64,000 nt of DNA. It comes from Defluviitaleaceae bacterium. GTDB taxonomy: Bacteria; Bacillota; Clostridia; Lachnospirales; WRBF01. The DNA is taken from NCBI GenBank assembly GCA_009784685.1, contig WRBF01000003.1, forward strand, positions 1 to 64,000, given 5' to 3'. The notes under the pieces were generated by a model. It was given only the letters and a program-made list of their open reading frames with translations. It was not told the origin of the DNA and ran no database searches. This document shows positions 15,140-24,434 of this stretch, piece after piece. The first letter of the stretch is position 1, and every line of letters starts with the position of its first letter. Made by a program: the position numbers and the translations under genes.

Positions 15140-17842
15140 TTGAGCACTCACTGCGATTATGATAATAAATACAATGAATTGCTGCAAAAATATCAATCCG
15201 CCGAGATGGAAAAAAACAAGCTTGCGCGGGAGTTAAGAGTGCTTAAAAGAAACCAAGAAGTCAGCAGGTTAAATATTGATACCCAATCAACCCTTAATAA
15301 ATTGATCATCAATGAGAAACAGAAGCACGAAATGTATCTTCGCTTGCTTCTTGAAACATGCCCGGATTTAATCTTTATTTTTGGTTTCAGATTTGAATTC
15401 TTAATGGGAAGCAAGTCCATTGAGAAACCGTTAGGAATAAGAGACACTTCATTATTAAATGGGCGCAGCCTTGACAGCATCATTGAACGGTATCGCCCTG
15501 CTGTATTAAATAATAAAGTGGTCGAACAAATAAGGTGTGTAATTTTAACAAAAGGTAAAACTTCATTTAAGGATGCCGTTGAAGTTTCAACTGACACCAA
15601 TAAATATAGAGTTAACATACTGCCGTTTTTTCAGGGTGAATCTGAATTTATTGGTGTTTTTGTAATTATGAATGACATTACTGATATTTCTCGAAAAGAA
15701 ATTGCAGAGAGGGCAAGCCGAGCTAAAAGCGACTTTCTAGCTCGTATGAGCCATGAGATACGCACGCCCATGAATGCTATACTAGGCATGGCAGAACTTT
15801 CGCTCCGTGAAGAATTGCCGGATTCTGCTGCAAAATTTGTTATGACTATAAAACAAGCGGGCGTAAATCTTTTAGATATAATCAACGATATATTAGACTT
15901 TTCGAAGATAGAAAGCGGTCAGTTAGACATATTGCCCGAAGAATATATGCTGTCCTCTTTAGTCAATGATACAATAAATGTTATTAAACAAAGAACTCTT
16001 GATTCACGGCTGCGGCTTGTGGTTGACGTAGACTGCAATATGCCAAGTGTAATAAAAGGTGATGCAGCACGGATACGCCAAATAATCCTTAACCTGCTTA
16101 GCAATGCGGTAAAATATACAGATAAAGGTCATGTGTCCTTTTCGTTATCAGAAGAACCTATTGACGAAAATAGCCTTAATTTAATAATAAAAGTTGAGGA
16201 TAGCGGCAGAGGCATAACTAAAGAAAATATAGAGATGCTTTTTGATGAGTTTGCCCGATTCGATGTAAAAATGAACAAAAACGATGAAGGAACGGGATTA
16301 GGACTTGCAATAACCGACAACCTTATCAAAGCAATGAACGGAAAAATTCATGTCGAGTCAGAATACGGAAAAGGCTCAATTTTTACTGTTATACTGCCTC
16401 AGCTAATTGCCAACCGAGAAAAATTGGCATGGGTAAACGATAGGGAAAATCAAAATGTGCTTGTTTTTGAACGGCGTGAAATTTGCATAAAATCAATAAC
16501 ACGTGCAATGGATGATTTAGGTGTTAAACATAAACTCGTTTCTTCCTCTTCGGAATTTCACGATGAGTTGACTTGTAATAAGTATTCGTTTGTTTTTTTG
16601 GCATCTGCACTGCATGACAGCGTGAAAATGCACTATGGGAACATGGAAACCGACGCAACTATCGTACTTGTCGCAGAGTTTGGAGAAGTAGTCCCGGTAA
16701 AAAATGTCAATATACTTACCACACCCATATTTTCTATTCCGTTAGCCAACATACTAAACGGTGTTTCTGATGAATATACCCAAACATTTAATAATAAACT
16801 CGAAGCAGGGTTTGCGGCACCCGAAGCTAAAGTGATGATTGTTGATGATATAGATACCAACCTGTTTATAGCAGATAGAATAATGCAGCCATACAACATG
16901 GAAATAACTTTGTGTTCTAGCGGCTTTGACGCAATTGATGCAATAACGTCCAGTCGTTACGATTTGATATTTATGGATCATATGATGCCTGAAATGGACG
17001 GCATAGAAACTACAGCACGGATTAGAGAAATGGCAGGTAAAGACCCTTATTATGCGGAAGTACCTATTGTTGCCCTAACAGCCAACGCCGTGGACGGTAT
17101 TAAAGAAATATTTATGGAAAGCGGTTTTAATGATTTTTTGTCCAAGCCTATCGACATAATTAAGCTAAATACAATTTTAGAAAAATGGATACCCAAGGAA
17201 AAGCAAGGAAGGCGTCAAGATAAAATTCAAGATCCGTTAAGCAAAACAGAAGCAACTATAAACATACCAGGGATTGACACCGATAGAGGTATTTTTATGA
17301 CAGGCGGAACAGTTGATAATTACTTAAAAACCCTTACTATTTATCGCAGTGATGGTCTTGATGTGATTAAAAAGATAAAGGAATGCTTGGATGATACAAA
17401 CATACCATTATTCACAACATATTTCCATGCATTAAAAAGTGCTTCAGCAAGTATTGGAGCCGATGCAATATCTGCTGCTGCCAAGGTATTAGAAGCGGCC
17501 GGACTGCAAATGGATATAGATTTCATACAAGCAAACTCTGATAAGTTTTTAACAGATTTTGAAGCTTTGCTTGAAAAAATTAATGAAGTCTTGATAACAG
17601 AATCGAAAGCAAAAGAATCAAATGAAATCCCATTTGATATGGATGATTTGAGGGTCGATTTGCTTAAGTTAAAGGCAGCTTTTGACGATTATGATACTCC
17701 TGTTATTAATGAAATTTCGATGAAATTAGAAAACATTGCTTACATCCCAGAAATAGGCGATAAAGTAAATGCCATTTTACGATGCAAGCTCATTGGCGAA
17801 TATGATGAAGCTGTGATGCTGATTGATAATATGCTAAAATAA
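15140..17842 (+). CDS. Hybrid sensor histidine kinase with receiver and Hpt domains
   Basis: 900 residues from TTG 15140 (AAGGAGG eight bases upstream). Order: N-terminal coiled coil (10-70), PAS-like domain (about 75-190), HisKA with His205 in MSHEIRTPMNA, HATPase with LGLAITDN, a degenerate region about 440-550, a receiver with Asp613 in FMDHMMPEMDG, and an Hpt domain with His763 in YFHALKSASASIGA. There are no membrane helices, so it senses a cytoplasmic state, probably through the two FIST proteins. The phosphorelay output may be the HD-GYP regulator encoded first in the operon. Confidence 0.92.
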   Translation: MSTHCDYDNKYNELLQKYQSAEMEKNKLARELRVLKRNQEVSRLNIDTQSTLNKLIINEKQKHEMYLRLLLETCPDLIFIFGFRFEFLMGSKSIEKPLGIRDTSLLNGRSLDSIIERYRPAVLNNKVVEQIRCVILTKGKTSFKDAVEVSTDTNKYRVNILPFFQGESEFIGVFVIMNDITDISRKEIAERASRAKSDFLARMSHEIRTPMNAILGMAELSLREELPDSAAKFVMTIKQAGVNLLDIINDILDFSKIESGQLDILPEEYMLSSLVNDTINVIKQRTLDSRLRLVVDVDCNMPSVIKGDAARIRQIILNLLSNAVKYTDKGHVSFSLSEEPIDENSLNLIIKVEDSGRGITKENIEMLFDEFARFDVKMNKNDEGTGLGLAITDNLIKAMNGKIHVESEYGKGSIFTVILPQLIANREKLAWVNDRENQNVLVFERREICIKSITRAMDDLGVKHKLVSSSSEFHDELTCNKYSFVFLASALHDSVKMHYGNMETDATIVLVAEFGEVVPVKNVNILTTPIFSIPLANILNGVSDEYTQTFNNKLEAGFAAPEAKVMIVDDIDTNLFIADRIMQPYNMEITLCSSGFDAIDAITSSRYDLIFMDHMMPEMDGIETTARIREMAGKDPYYAEVPIVALTANAVDGIKEIFMESGFNDFLSKPIDIIKLNTILEKWIPKEKQGRRQDKIQDPLSKTEATINIPGIDTDRGIFMTGGTVDNYLKTLTIYRSDGLDVIKKIKECLDDTNIPLFTTYFHALKSASASIGADAISAAAKVLEAAGLQMDIDFIQANSDKFLTDFEALLEKINEVLITESKAKESNEIPFDMDDLRVDLLKLKAAFDDYDTPVINEISMKLENIAYIPEIGDKVNAILRCKLIGEYDEAVMLIDNMLK

Positions 17843-17852
17843 AACAATTTAC

Positions 17853-17897
17853 AAGACGGAATTCATCCTCAAAAAAGAGGTTAAAATCCCGTCTTTT
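17853..17897 (+). terminator. Terminator of the FIST-kinase operon
   Basis: AAGACGG (17853-17859) pairs with CCGTCTT (17889-17895), with an inner CCTC/GAGG pairing and a short T-tract. It follows the kinase stop codon by ten bases. Confidence 0.75.
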
Positions 17898-17950
17898 GCG
17901 TTGTGGTAAAGTAGAAAAATCTACATGTATTTATAATGACCTGACTTAAT

Positions 17951-19429
17951 CTATAAAATAATACAAATTAGCCCGCCGCTGCCTTCGTTAATAATCTTTT
18001 GCAATGTTTCTTGAAGCTTAATTTGTGCGTCTTCCGGCATGTGATAAAGCTTATTTTGCAGACCGTCTTTAACTAACTCATACATTGACTTGCCAAACAT
18101 ATTAAGTGCCCAAATATTGTTAGGATCTTCCGCTGTTTCAGCTGCAATGTATTCAATAAGGTCTTCACTTTGTTTTTCTGTGCCTACTATTGGGGAAATT
18201 TCGGTTTCTATATCTGCCCTAATAAGATGTATTGAAGGTGCGCTAGCTTTCATTTTAACTCCATATTTAGCTCCATGCTTAAATATTACAGGCTGTTCAA
18301 GCTTCATCTCATCAAGCTGCGGCGTTACTATGCCGTAACCTTTGCGGCGAACTTCTTCAAGTGCAAACTTAATTTTGTCATATTCCCGCTTTGCTTCGGC
18401 TAAAACTTTAATTGTTGATATTAGCTGATATTCACCGCTTATATCCATTCCGGTTGTTTCTGATATGACTCTGTAGAACAAATTGTCATCAACCGCAGCT
18501 TCAATATGCGCAGACCCTTCACCTAGGGAAATTCTGTCAACATAGGCTTTTTTGATGTACTCATTCTCTTCCATGCCAACTATGGATTCTTTGATTTCAC
18601 GTAGCTTCGTTACATCATTCAATACATCTTTTACTACTTTTATCATTTCTTTTTTCAGCCAATGGGTTGTATCAAGTGTTTCAATCCATTTTGGGAAGTT
18701 GATTTTAATTTCAAGCAAAGGAAATTCGTACAGAATTTTTTCTAGAATTGAGCTTATATCTTCCGCTTTAAGCTGTGCGCAGTTAACCGCAATTACCGGG
18801 ACGCCATGTTGAGCGCTTAAATCGCTCTTCAATTTTTCTGTTTCAGGCGCATATGGCTTTGATGTGTTTACCAACACGACAAAAGGTTTGTTCATTTCCT
18901 TTAGCTCATTTATGACACGCTGTTCTGCTTCTATGTAGTCTTCCCTTGAAATATCCGTGACCGACCCATCAGTCGTAATAACTATCCCTATCGTTGAATG
19001 TTCGGTTATTACTTTACGGGTTCCCAGCTCTGCCGCCTCAAGAAATGGCATTTTTTCTTCCGCCCAGGGAGTTGAAATCATACGAGGCATATCGCCGTCC
19101 AAATATCCGTTTGCTCCCGGAACAAGATATCCTACACAGTCTATCATGCGAACTTTAAAGTTTAAACTATCGTCAATCACTATGTCAACAGCCTCGTTCG
19201 GTACAAACTTTGGCTCTGTTGTCATAATCGTTTTGCCTGCCGCACTTTGCGGCAGTTCGTCTTTTGCCCGCTCCCTGTTAAAATTGTTTTCAATGTTCGG
19301 GATTACTAAAAGATCCATGAATCTCTTAATAAATGTTGACTTGCCGGTGCGTACCGGACCGACTACGCCTATGTAAATTCCACCTGCTGTTCTTTCCGCT
19401 ATGTCTTTGTAGATTTCGTAGTTTTCCAA
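17951..19429 (-). CDS. spoIVA: Stage IV sporulation protein A
   Basis: From TTG 19429 (AGGAGG nine bases upstream) the protein is 492 residues, the same length as B. subtilis SpoIVA. The N-terminal GTPase-like ATPase domain has GVVGPVRTGKSTFIKRF and the family hallmark DELPQSAAGKTIMTTEPKFVPN. The C-terminus EGSGGLICIIL matches the conserved membrane-anchoring tail. SpoIVA hydrolyses ATP to polymerise on the forespore surface and forms the basement layer of the spore coat. A fitting sigma-E promoter lies upstream. Confidence 0.97.
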   Translation of the reverse strand: MENYEIYKDIAERTAGGIYIGVVGPVRTGKSTFIKRFMDLLVIPNIENNFNRERAKDELPQSAAGKTIMTTEPKFVPNEAVDIVIDDSLNFKVRMIDCVGYLVPGANGYLDGDMPRMISTPWAEEKMPFLEAAELGTRKVITEHSTIGIVITTDGSVTDISREDYIEAEQRVINELKEMNKPFVVLVNTSKPYAPETEKLKSDLSAQHGVPVIAVNCAQLKAEDISSILEKILYEFPLLEIKINFPKWIETLDTTHWLKKEMIKVVKDVLNDVTKLREIKESIVGMEENEYIKKAYVDRISLGEGSAHIEAAVDDNLFYRVISETTGMDISGEYQLISTIKVLAEAKREYDKIKFALEEVRRKGYGIVTPQLDEMKLEQPVIFKHGAKYGVKMKASAPSIHLIRADIETEISPIVGTEKQSEDLIEYIAAETAEDPNNIWALNMFGKSMYELVKDGLQNKLYHMPEDAQIKLQETLQKIINEGSGGLICIIL

Positions 19430-19470
19430 AATAAAACCTCCTATTATACAATTAATGTATCGGTACAATT

Positions 19471-19499
19471 AATGTATGTTAGGAAACTAAGAGATATGC
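19471..19499 (-). promoter_or_regulatory. Candidate sigma-E promoter of spoIVA
   Basis: On the minus strand GCATATC (19499-19493) is separated by 14 bases from CATACATT (19478-19471), a close match to the sigma-E consensus. spoIVA is a known sigma-E gene. The 14-bp sequence TACAATTAATGTAT occurs twice in direct orientation here (19447-19460 and 19464-19477). Confidence 0.65.
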
Positions 19500-19514
19500 A
19501 GAATCCAATAGCTT

Positions 19515-20129
19515 TTAGCCGTATGTACTTAAAATATTATTGAATTTTTCAAAAAGTTCTTCGTTTTGTTTTATAATTAAATCTAAATTAAGACTATCAA
19601 TAAACTTTCCGGAATCAGGGTTACTACCCTTATTATAAACTTTATCAGCCTTTTTAAATAAGTGTTTCAACTTGTCCTCTCCTGAATTACCTTTCAATGC
19701 TTTGTGCTGAATGGATCTAATGTTCAAATATTTGCAAACGCTTTCTAAGTCAAATAAAAACCAATCTTCGATTGATTCTTCAGCAATTATGTTATACACC
19801 TCTTGGACATCTTGAAGCTTAGAAAGCCCTTTCTTCAGATTATCATAGTCAAATGGTGGATTTTGGGCAAATTTACGTGTAAAGATATCTGAATCATAAC
19901 ATAGGAAAATATATGTTGGAATATCTTTTTTCTTTTTATGCAGCAGATAATATTCACATTTTCTAAGCGAATCCTTTTTGAAATTACCAATCCCTTTAAC
20001 ATTTATTATCTTAAATTCTATATTGCTCAACTTTCGCCTGTACTCAAATTTATCTAGAAAGCTATCGTAAAAATATTTGTCGGTATCACCTTCTACAACA
20101 AGGACAATAGCACAGATCTTTTCAATCAT
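19515..20129 (-). CDS. TOPRIM-like protein paired with an OLD-type ATPase
   Basis: This 204-residue protein opens with IVLVVEGDTDKYFYDSF, where Glu13 fits the TOPRIM glutamate, and has FLCYDSDIF with Asp79 and Asp81 as the DxD motif. ESIEDWFLFD follows in the C-terminal half. Such small TOPRIM-like proteins work with P-loop ATPases in anti-phage systems of the OLD/PARIS/RloB kind. It starts two bases after the stop of the ATPase gene, so the two are translated together. I cannot tell which described family it belongs to, or whether it cuts DNA or RNA. Confidence 0.65.
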   Translation of the reverse strand: MIEKICAIVLVVEGDTDKYFYDSFLDKFEYRRKLSNIEFKIINVKGIGNFKKDSLRKCEYYLLHKKKKDIPTYIFLCYDSDIFTRKFAQNPPFDYDNLKKGLSKLQDVQEVYNIIAEESIEDWFLFDLESVCKYLNIRSIQHKALKGNSGEDKLKHLFKKADKVYNKGSNPDSGKFIDSLNLDLIIKQNEELFEKFNNILSTYG

Positions 20130-20131
20130 AG

Positions 20132-21475
20132 CTACACCCCCATGTACATACGAATCATTTCAAAATCGTCATCATCTCCAGACAAAAGGCTAAAAATATA
20201 GTCTCCAAGTGTTTGATCATACTTACTGGCATCATCGATAATTTTTTTAGAACCTTTGCCAACTATGTTGCTAAAGCTTGCAATTCCTTTTGAATTTGGA
20301 ACTGATATATAAACATTCCCAGGTTTTAAGTATCCAATTAAGTGTGATGAATGGCTACTTATAAGTATTTTACAATCACCTGCAAAATCTGAAAGTATAC
20401 GTATTAAGCTTTGCAACAAGTCAGGATGAATGAAATTTTCAGGTTCCTCCAAAGCAATTACTGATATTTTATTTATTTCTGCTGACATGACGATTGTTAG
20501 TAGGAGAAGAACTCTTCTTGATCCTTCTGACAAAAAGAGAAGCGGAACGGATTGGTTTAGGTTTTCGTCCGTAATGTACATTTCATAGGCTTTATTCTCT
20601 ATCGTAAAAGGCAATTCTGTATAATTTGTTGCTTCTGTCTGCTCTATTGCTTCTGCCGCATCTCCACTTTCATATTTAGTAGTTGTGCGCTCAACTCTTA
20701 TATTTTTTATGTCAACTTCGTAAATATCAATATTTATTATATTTGAAAAAAGTGTTTTAAATGCGTGCATCAACATTTCATATTTTTTTGGATACTTAAC
20801 CTTAATCTTGTATAGATGCCTTGGGATATTTTCGATGCTTTCCATTTCTAGGGACTCAGAAGAAAGCTTTCTATACCTTATAGGAGTCGGGTCAAAACAA
20901 TTTTCGACATCCATTCTATTTTCCCTATATAGCCCAAGCGAATTGATTTTTTGTATAATATCGTAATAGAATAATTTATCATGGAGCATAAGCTTATTAA
21001 TAACAAGCTCATCATCATTTATATTTATTGGGCTTGAACATCTGCCACTTGTAGCACTTTTGAATAAAGCCTTATCCTCACTTCTACTAATATGTGTGAC
21101 AGGTTTAGCACTTAGTTTTATTTTTAAGTGTTCACTAATAATTTTTGCACCTGTGTTAGCATCATTTTCCCACTCAAATGAAAATGCATACTCAACATTG
21201 CATAAAGCTTCTTCATGCAGTGCAGTCATTTTTAGTTTAAATTGGCACTCCCTTGTTTTCAGGTATTTGTTGATTGGTATCGCTATTGGATATTGCATCA
21301 TAGTCTTTTTGTTCCTGGAGGGTGATTTTATAAAATCCATACAAAAATCAAATGCTTCAAGTACATTTGACTTTCCAAATCCATTAGGTGCTACCAAGGC
21401 AGTTATATCACTTAAATCTAATTTCACATTAGATAAATTCTTATATCCTGAAATTTCAATGGCATCAATAATCAT
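20132..21475 (-). CDS. OLD/ABC-type ATPase, candidate defence protein
   Basis: 447 residues from ATG 21475 (AAAGGAATG upstream). The Walker A APNGFGKSN is at 29-37, the ABC signature-like FLSEGSRRVLLLL near 335, the Walker B with catalytic glutamates in ISVIALEEPENFIHPD, and the H-loop in ILISSHSSHLI. This is the architecture of SMC/ABC-like ATPases of overcoming-lysogenization-defect type without a fused nuclease. The nuclease-like partner is the next gene. Unlike the housekeeping neighbours, the pair is self-contained and looks acquired. Confidence 0.72.
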   Translation of the reverse strand: MIIDAIEISGYKNLSNVKLDLSDITALVAPNGFGKSNVLEAFDFCMDFIKSPSRNKKTMMQYPIAIPINKYLKTRECQFKLKMTALHEEALCNVEYAFSFEWENDANTGAKIISEHLKIKLSAKPVTHISRSEDKALFKSATSGRCSSPININDDELVINKLMLHDKLFYYDIIQKINSLGLYRENRMDVENCFDPTPIRYRKLSSESLEMESIENIPRHLYKIKVKYPKKYEMLMHAFKTLFSNIINIDIYEVDIKNIRVERTTTKYESGDAAEAIEQTEATNYTELPFTIENKAYEMYITDENLNQSVPLLFLSEGSRRVLLLLTIVMSAEINKISVIALEEPENFIHPDLLQSLIRILSDFAGDCKILISSHSSHLIGYLKPGNVYISVPNSKGIASFSNIVGKGSKKIIDDASKYDQTLGDYIFSLLSGDDDDFEMIRMYMGV

Positions 21476-21544
21476 AAAGTCATTCCTTTGTGCAATTATT
21501 TTTTGCTTTTTTTCTAATTTCATATTATAATATACCACTTTTAT

Positions 21545-21577
21545 AGATTATATGCAATATATTATTGCATATAATCT
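21545..21577. promoter_or_regulatory. Perfect 15-bp palindrome upstream of the ATPase gene
   Basis: AGATTATATGCAATA (21545-21559) and TATTGCATATAATCT (21563-21577) are exact inverted repeats around a three-base centre. The site is 70 bp upstream of the ATPase start and contains a TATAAT on each strand. It could be an operator over the promoter or a short hairpin. The remaining AT-rich bases to 21765 show nothing else clear. Confidence 0.5.
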
Positions 21578-21765
21578 AATTTCACTCAAAACTATACCTA
21601 AATATAGAAATACAACCAAGGTATTCGTTTTATGCTATTGCGGATTAATATTGCAAAAACTCAATAAATATTGTATTATACTTAATATTACACCGCAAAT
21701 TAAATACAACTGCTCATTTTGCGGCGCAGCCCCTTTCTAAGGGGTGAAAGGGGAGAGCTATCCAA

Positions 21766-23568
21766 ATGTCAGAAAATTTATCCGGAATGAAAAGAACTCA
21801 TTACCTTGGAGATGTTAATGAATCCATGATTGGCGATACTGTTACCGTTATGGGCTTTATAAATAAAAGAAGAGATTTAGGCAAGCTTATATTTATCGCA
21901 ATGCGTGATAGGACAGGCATTTTGCAAGTAACAATCGACGGCGATAAAGCATCTGACGAGCTGTTTAAAAAGGCAGAGACTGTCAGAGGAGAATATGTAA
22001 TCGCTGTTAAGGGCATTGTCTGTGCTCGAAATGAAAAGGACATAAATCCGAACATGAAAACAGGCAAAGTTGAGCTTGAAGTTTTAGAACTGCGGATTTT
22101 ATCCGAAGCGGCTGTTCCGCCGTTCCAAGTTGCTGATACAGGCGTTGCTATTGATATGCGGCTTAAATACAGATATATTGACCTTCGTCGCCCGGAGCTT
22201 CAACGCAATTTGTTCCTGCGCCATAAAGCATCTCAATCCGTCCGTAATTTCTTATCAGACGAAGGTTTTATCGACGTTGAAACACCCATGCTTACAAAAA
22301 GCACTCCCGAAGGAGCAAGGGATTATCTTGTACCAAGCAGGATTCACCAAGGCAAGTTTTATGCATTGCCGCAATCCCCGCAAATATTTAAACAGCTGCT
22401 TATGGTTTCGGGTTTTGATAGATACTACCAAATAGTTAAATGCTTCCGAGATGAAGATCTAAGGGCAGATCGTCAGCCGGAATTTACTCAAATAGATATT
22501 GAAATGTCGTTCGTTGATATCGAAGATATAATCGAAGTTAACGAAAGGCTTATGAAAACTCTATTTAAGGATGTTTTGAATTTAGAAATCAAAACGCCGT
22601 TCCCACGAATCACCTTTAATGAAGCAATGGAGCGTTTTGGATCGGATAAACCGGATATGCGCTTTGGGCTTGAGATTGTTGATATATCTGACATAGTTAA
22701 AGGCAGTGAGTTTAATGCGTTTGAAAATGCGATAACTTCCGGCGGTTCTGTTAGAGGTATTAATGCGACAGGTGCAGGAAATATGCCAAGAAAACAAATA
22801 GATTCGCTTGTCGAACATTCAAAAACCTATGGAGCAAACGGTCTTGCATGGATTACAATAACAGAAAAAGGTGAGTTTAAAACCTCCCTATCTAAATTCT
22901 TTGATGATGCTAAACTTATAGAAATCAAAAATGCATTTGGCGCAAAAAATGGGGATACTATCTTCCTTTGTGCAGCAAAAACAGACGTTGTGTTAACGGC
23001 ATTAGGCGCAGTTCGCCTTGAGTTTGCTAAACGCTTGGAACTTGTAAAGCAGGATGAATATAACTTCGTTTGGGTTACAGAATGGCCGCTTCTTGAATGG
23101 TCGGAAGAGGACAACAGGTTTTACGCAAAACACCATCCCTTCACATCGCCTATGGACGAAGATGTTGAACTTTTAAAAGCAGGATCGGTTGAAGACCGTA
23201 TTAAAATACGTGCAAAGGCATATGACTTGGTGCTTAACGGCAATGAAATAGGCGGCGGCAGCCTGCGTATTTATAACAGCCAAATTCAAGAAAAAATGTT
23301 TGAAGTTCTTGGGTTCTCAAAAGAAGAAGCACATGAAAGATTCGGGTTTATGCTTGACGCCTTCCGTTACGGAGTTCCGCCGCATGGTGGAATTGCATTT
23401 GGTTTTGACCGCTTAGTTATGCTGCTTACAGGCGAAGAGGCAATTAAAGATGTTATAGCGTTCCCTAAAGTTAACGATGCGTCATGCCCTATGACAGATG
23501 CGCCTAATGTTGTTGATATCAAACAGCTTGATGAACTTGGGATTGCGGTTAAAGAGACCAAGGAGTAA
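21766..23568 (+). CDS. aspS: Aspartyl-tRNA synthetase
   Basis: This 600-residue protein has the N-terminal OB fold (VMGFINKRRDLGKLIFIAMRD), class II motif 2 (FRDEDLRADRQPEFTQID) and motif 3 (GIAFGFDRLVMLLTG), and the bacterial GAD insertion (about 290-420). Length and layout are those of bacterial-type AspRS. A purine-rich AAAGGGGAGAG precedes the ATG. Confidence 0.98.
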   Translation: MSENLSGMKRTHYLGDVNESMIGDTVTVMGFINKRRDLGKLIFIAMRDRTGILQVTIDGDKASDELFKKAETVRGEYVIAVKGIVCARNEKDINPNMKTGKVELEVLELRILSEAAVPPFQVADTGVAIDMRLKYRYIDLRRPELQRNLFLRHKASQSVRNFLSDEGFIDVETPMLTKSTPEGARDYLVPSRIHQGKFYALPQSPQIFKQLLMVSGFDRYYQIVKCFRDEDLRADRQPEFTQIDIEMSFVDIEDIIEVNERLMKTLFKDVLNLEIKTPFPRITFNEAMERFGSDKPDMRFGLEIVDISDIVKGSEFNAFENAITSGGSVRGINATGAGNMPRKQIDSLVEHSKTYGANGLAWITITEKGEFKTSLSKFFDDAKLIEIKNAFGAKNGDTIFLCAAKTDVVLTALGAVRLEFAKRLELVKQDEYNFVWVTEWPLLEWSEEDNRFYAKHHPFTSPMDEDVELLKAGSVEDRIKIRAKAYDLVLNGNEIGGGSLRIYNSQIQEKMFEVLGFSKEEAHERFGFMLDAFRYGVPPHGGIAFGFDRLVMLLTGEEAIKDVIAFPKVNDASCPMTDAPNVVDIKQLDELGIAVKETKE

Positions 23569-23573
23569 AAATT

Positions 23574-24011
23574 ATGATTACCTTAAAAGAAATCGACAGG
23601 CATAATTTTAAGGAAATAATAGAGCTATCTGTCACAGATGACCAAAAGGACTTTGTTGCAAGCAATATGCGCTCTTTAGCACAGTCAAAAGCTCAGCCGG
23701 AATGTATTCCGCTTGCAATTTATAATGGAGAAGATGTCCCGGTCGGGTTTATAATGTATTGTTTAGATTTTGAAGATAACGAATACTGGATATATCGGCT
23801 TATGATTGACAAAAATTATCAAGGCAAAGGCTATGGTCGTGAAGCTTTAAAGTGTGTGCTTGAAGAAATTGCAAAAGACAAAAAGTACGACAAGGTCTAT
23901 ATAAGCGTTGTACCGGGCAACGAAGGCGTAGCAAAATTATATGAAGAATTTGGATTTAAACCCGACAGCCGGGTTTTAGAAGGAGAAATTGTTTACTGTT
24001 TGCAAAAATAG
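23574..24011 (+). CDS. GNAT-family N-acetyltransferase
   Basis: This 145-residue protein has the acetyl-CoA binding motif A (IDKNYQGKGYGREALK, about 75-90) and YEEFGF in the last third. It is closest in feel to the BltD/PaiA-like polyamine acetyltransferases, but substrate cannot be fixed. Its ribosome binding site AAGGAG overlaps the end of aspS, so the two are co-transcribed. Confidence 0.85.
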   Translation: MITLKEIDRHNFKEIIELSVTDDQKDFVASNMRSLAQSKAQPECIPLAIYNGEDVPVGFIMYCLDFEDNEYWIYRLMIDKNYQGKGYGREALKCVLEEIAKDKKYDKVYISVVPGNEGVAKLYEEFGFKPDSRVLEGEIVYCLQK

Positions 24012-24037
24012 ATATTATAAAACGGGAGGAAAATACT

Positions 24038-24421
24038 ATGAACAAAAAAGTAATAAGCGCAAAAAACGCACCGGAGGCTTTAGGTCCTTACTCACAGGCA
24101 GTCAAATGTGGTAATATGTTGTTTTTATCAGGTCAAACGCCAATTATACCGGCTGATGGAACTCTTATCAAAGACGATATAAAAGCGGCAACGGCTCAGT
24201 GTTTTGAAAACATTAAATCAGTTCTTGAAGCAGCAGGAGCAAGCCTTGAAAACGTTGTTAAAATGACCGTTTTTCTTAAGGATTTCGATGATTTCGCCGC
24301 TATGAACGAAGTGTACAAAAGCTATTTCTCAGGATCTTTCCCGGCAAGAAGCTGTATACAAGCTGCTAAGCTTCCGCTTGACTGCATGGTTGAGATTGAA
24401 GCAATTGCAATGGTAGATTAA
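24038..24421 (+). CDS. ridA: RidA-family reactive imine deaminase
   Basis: This 127-residue protein has the complete RidA/YjgF pattern: APEALGPYSQAVKCGNMLFLSGQ, FENIKSVLEAAGASLENVVKMTVFL, and PARSCIQAAKLPLDCMVEIEAIA with the catalytic arginine. It hydrolyses enamine/imine intermediates made by PLP enzymes. It has the ribosome binding site GGGAGG. Confidence 0.95.
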   Translation: MNKKVISAKNAPEALGPYSQAVKCGNMLFLSGQTPIIPADGTLIKDDIKAATAQCFENIKSVLEAAGASLENVVKMTVFLKDFDDFAAMNEVYKSYFSGSFPARSCIQAAKLPLDCMVEIEAIAMVD

Positions 24422-24434
24422 TAAGGAGCATTTT

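Noticed and set aside
19515-21475. Firm naming of the ATPase-TOPRIM pair as PARIS, Gabija or RloB
   Set aside because: The motifs fit the broad type only; I cannot run the profile searches that tell these families apart.
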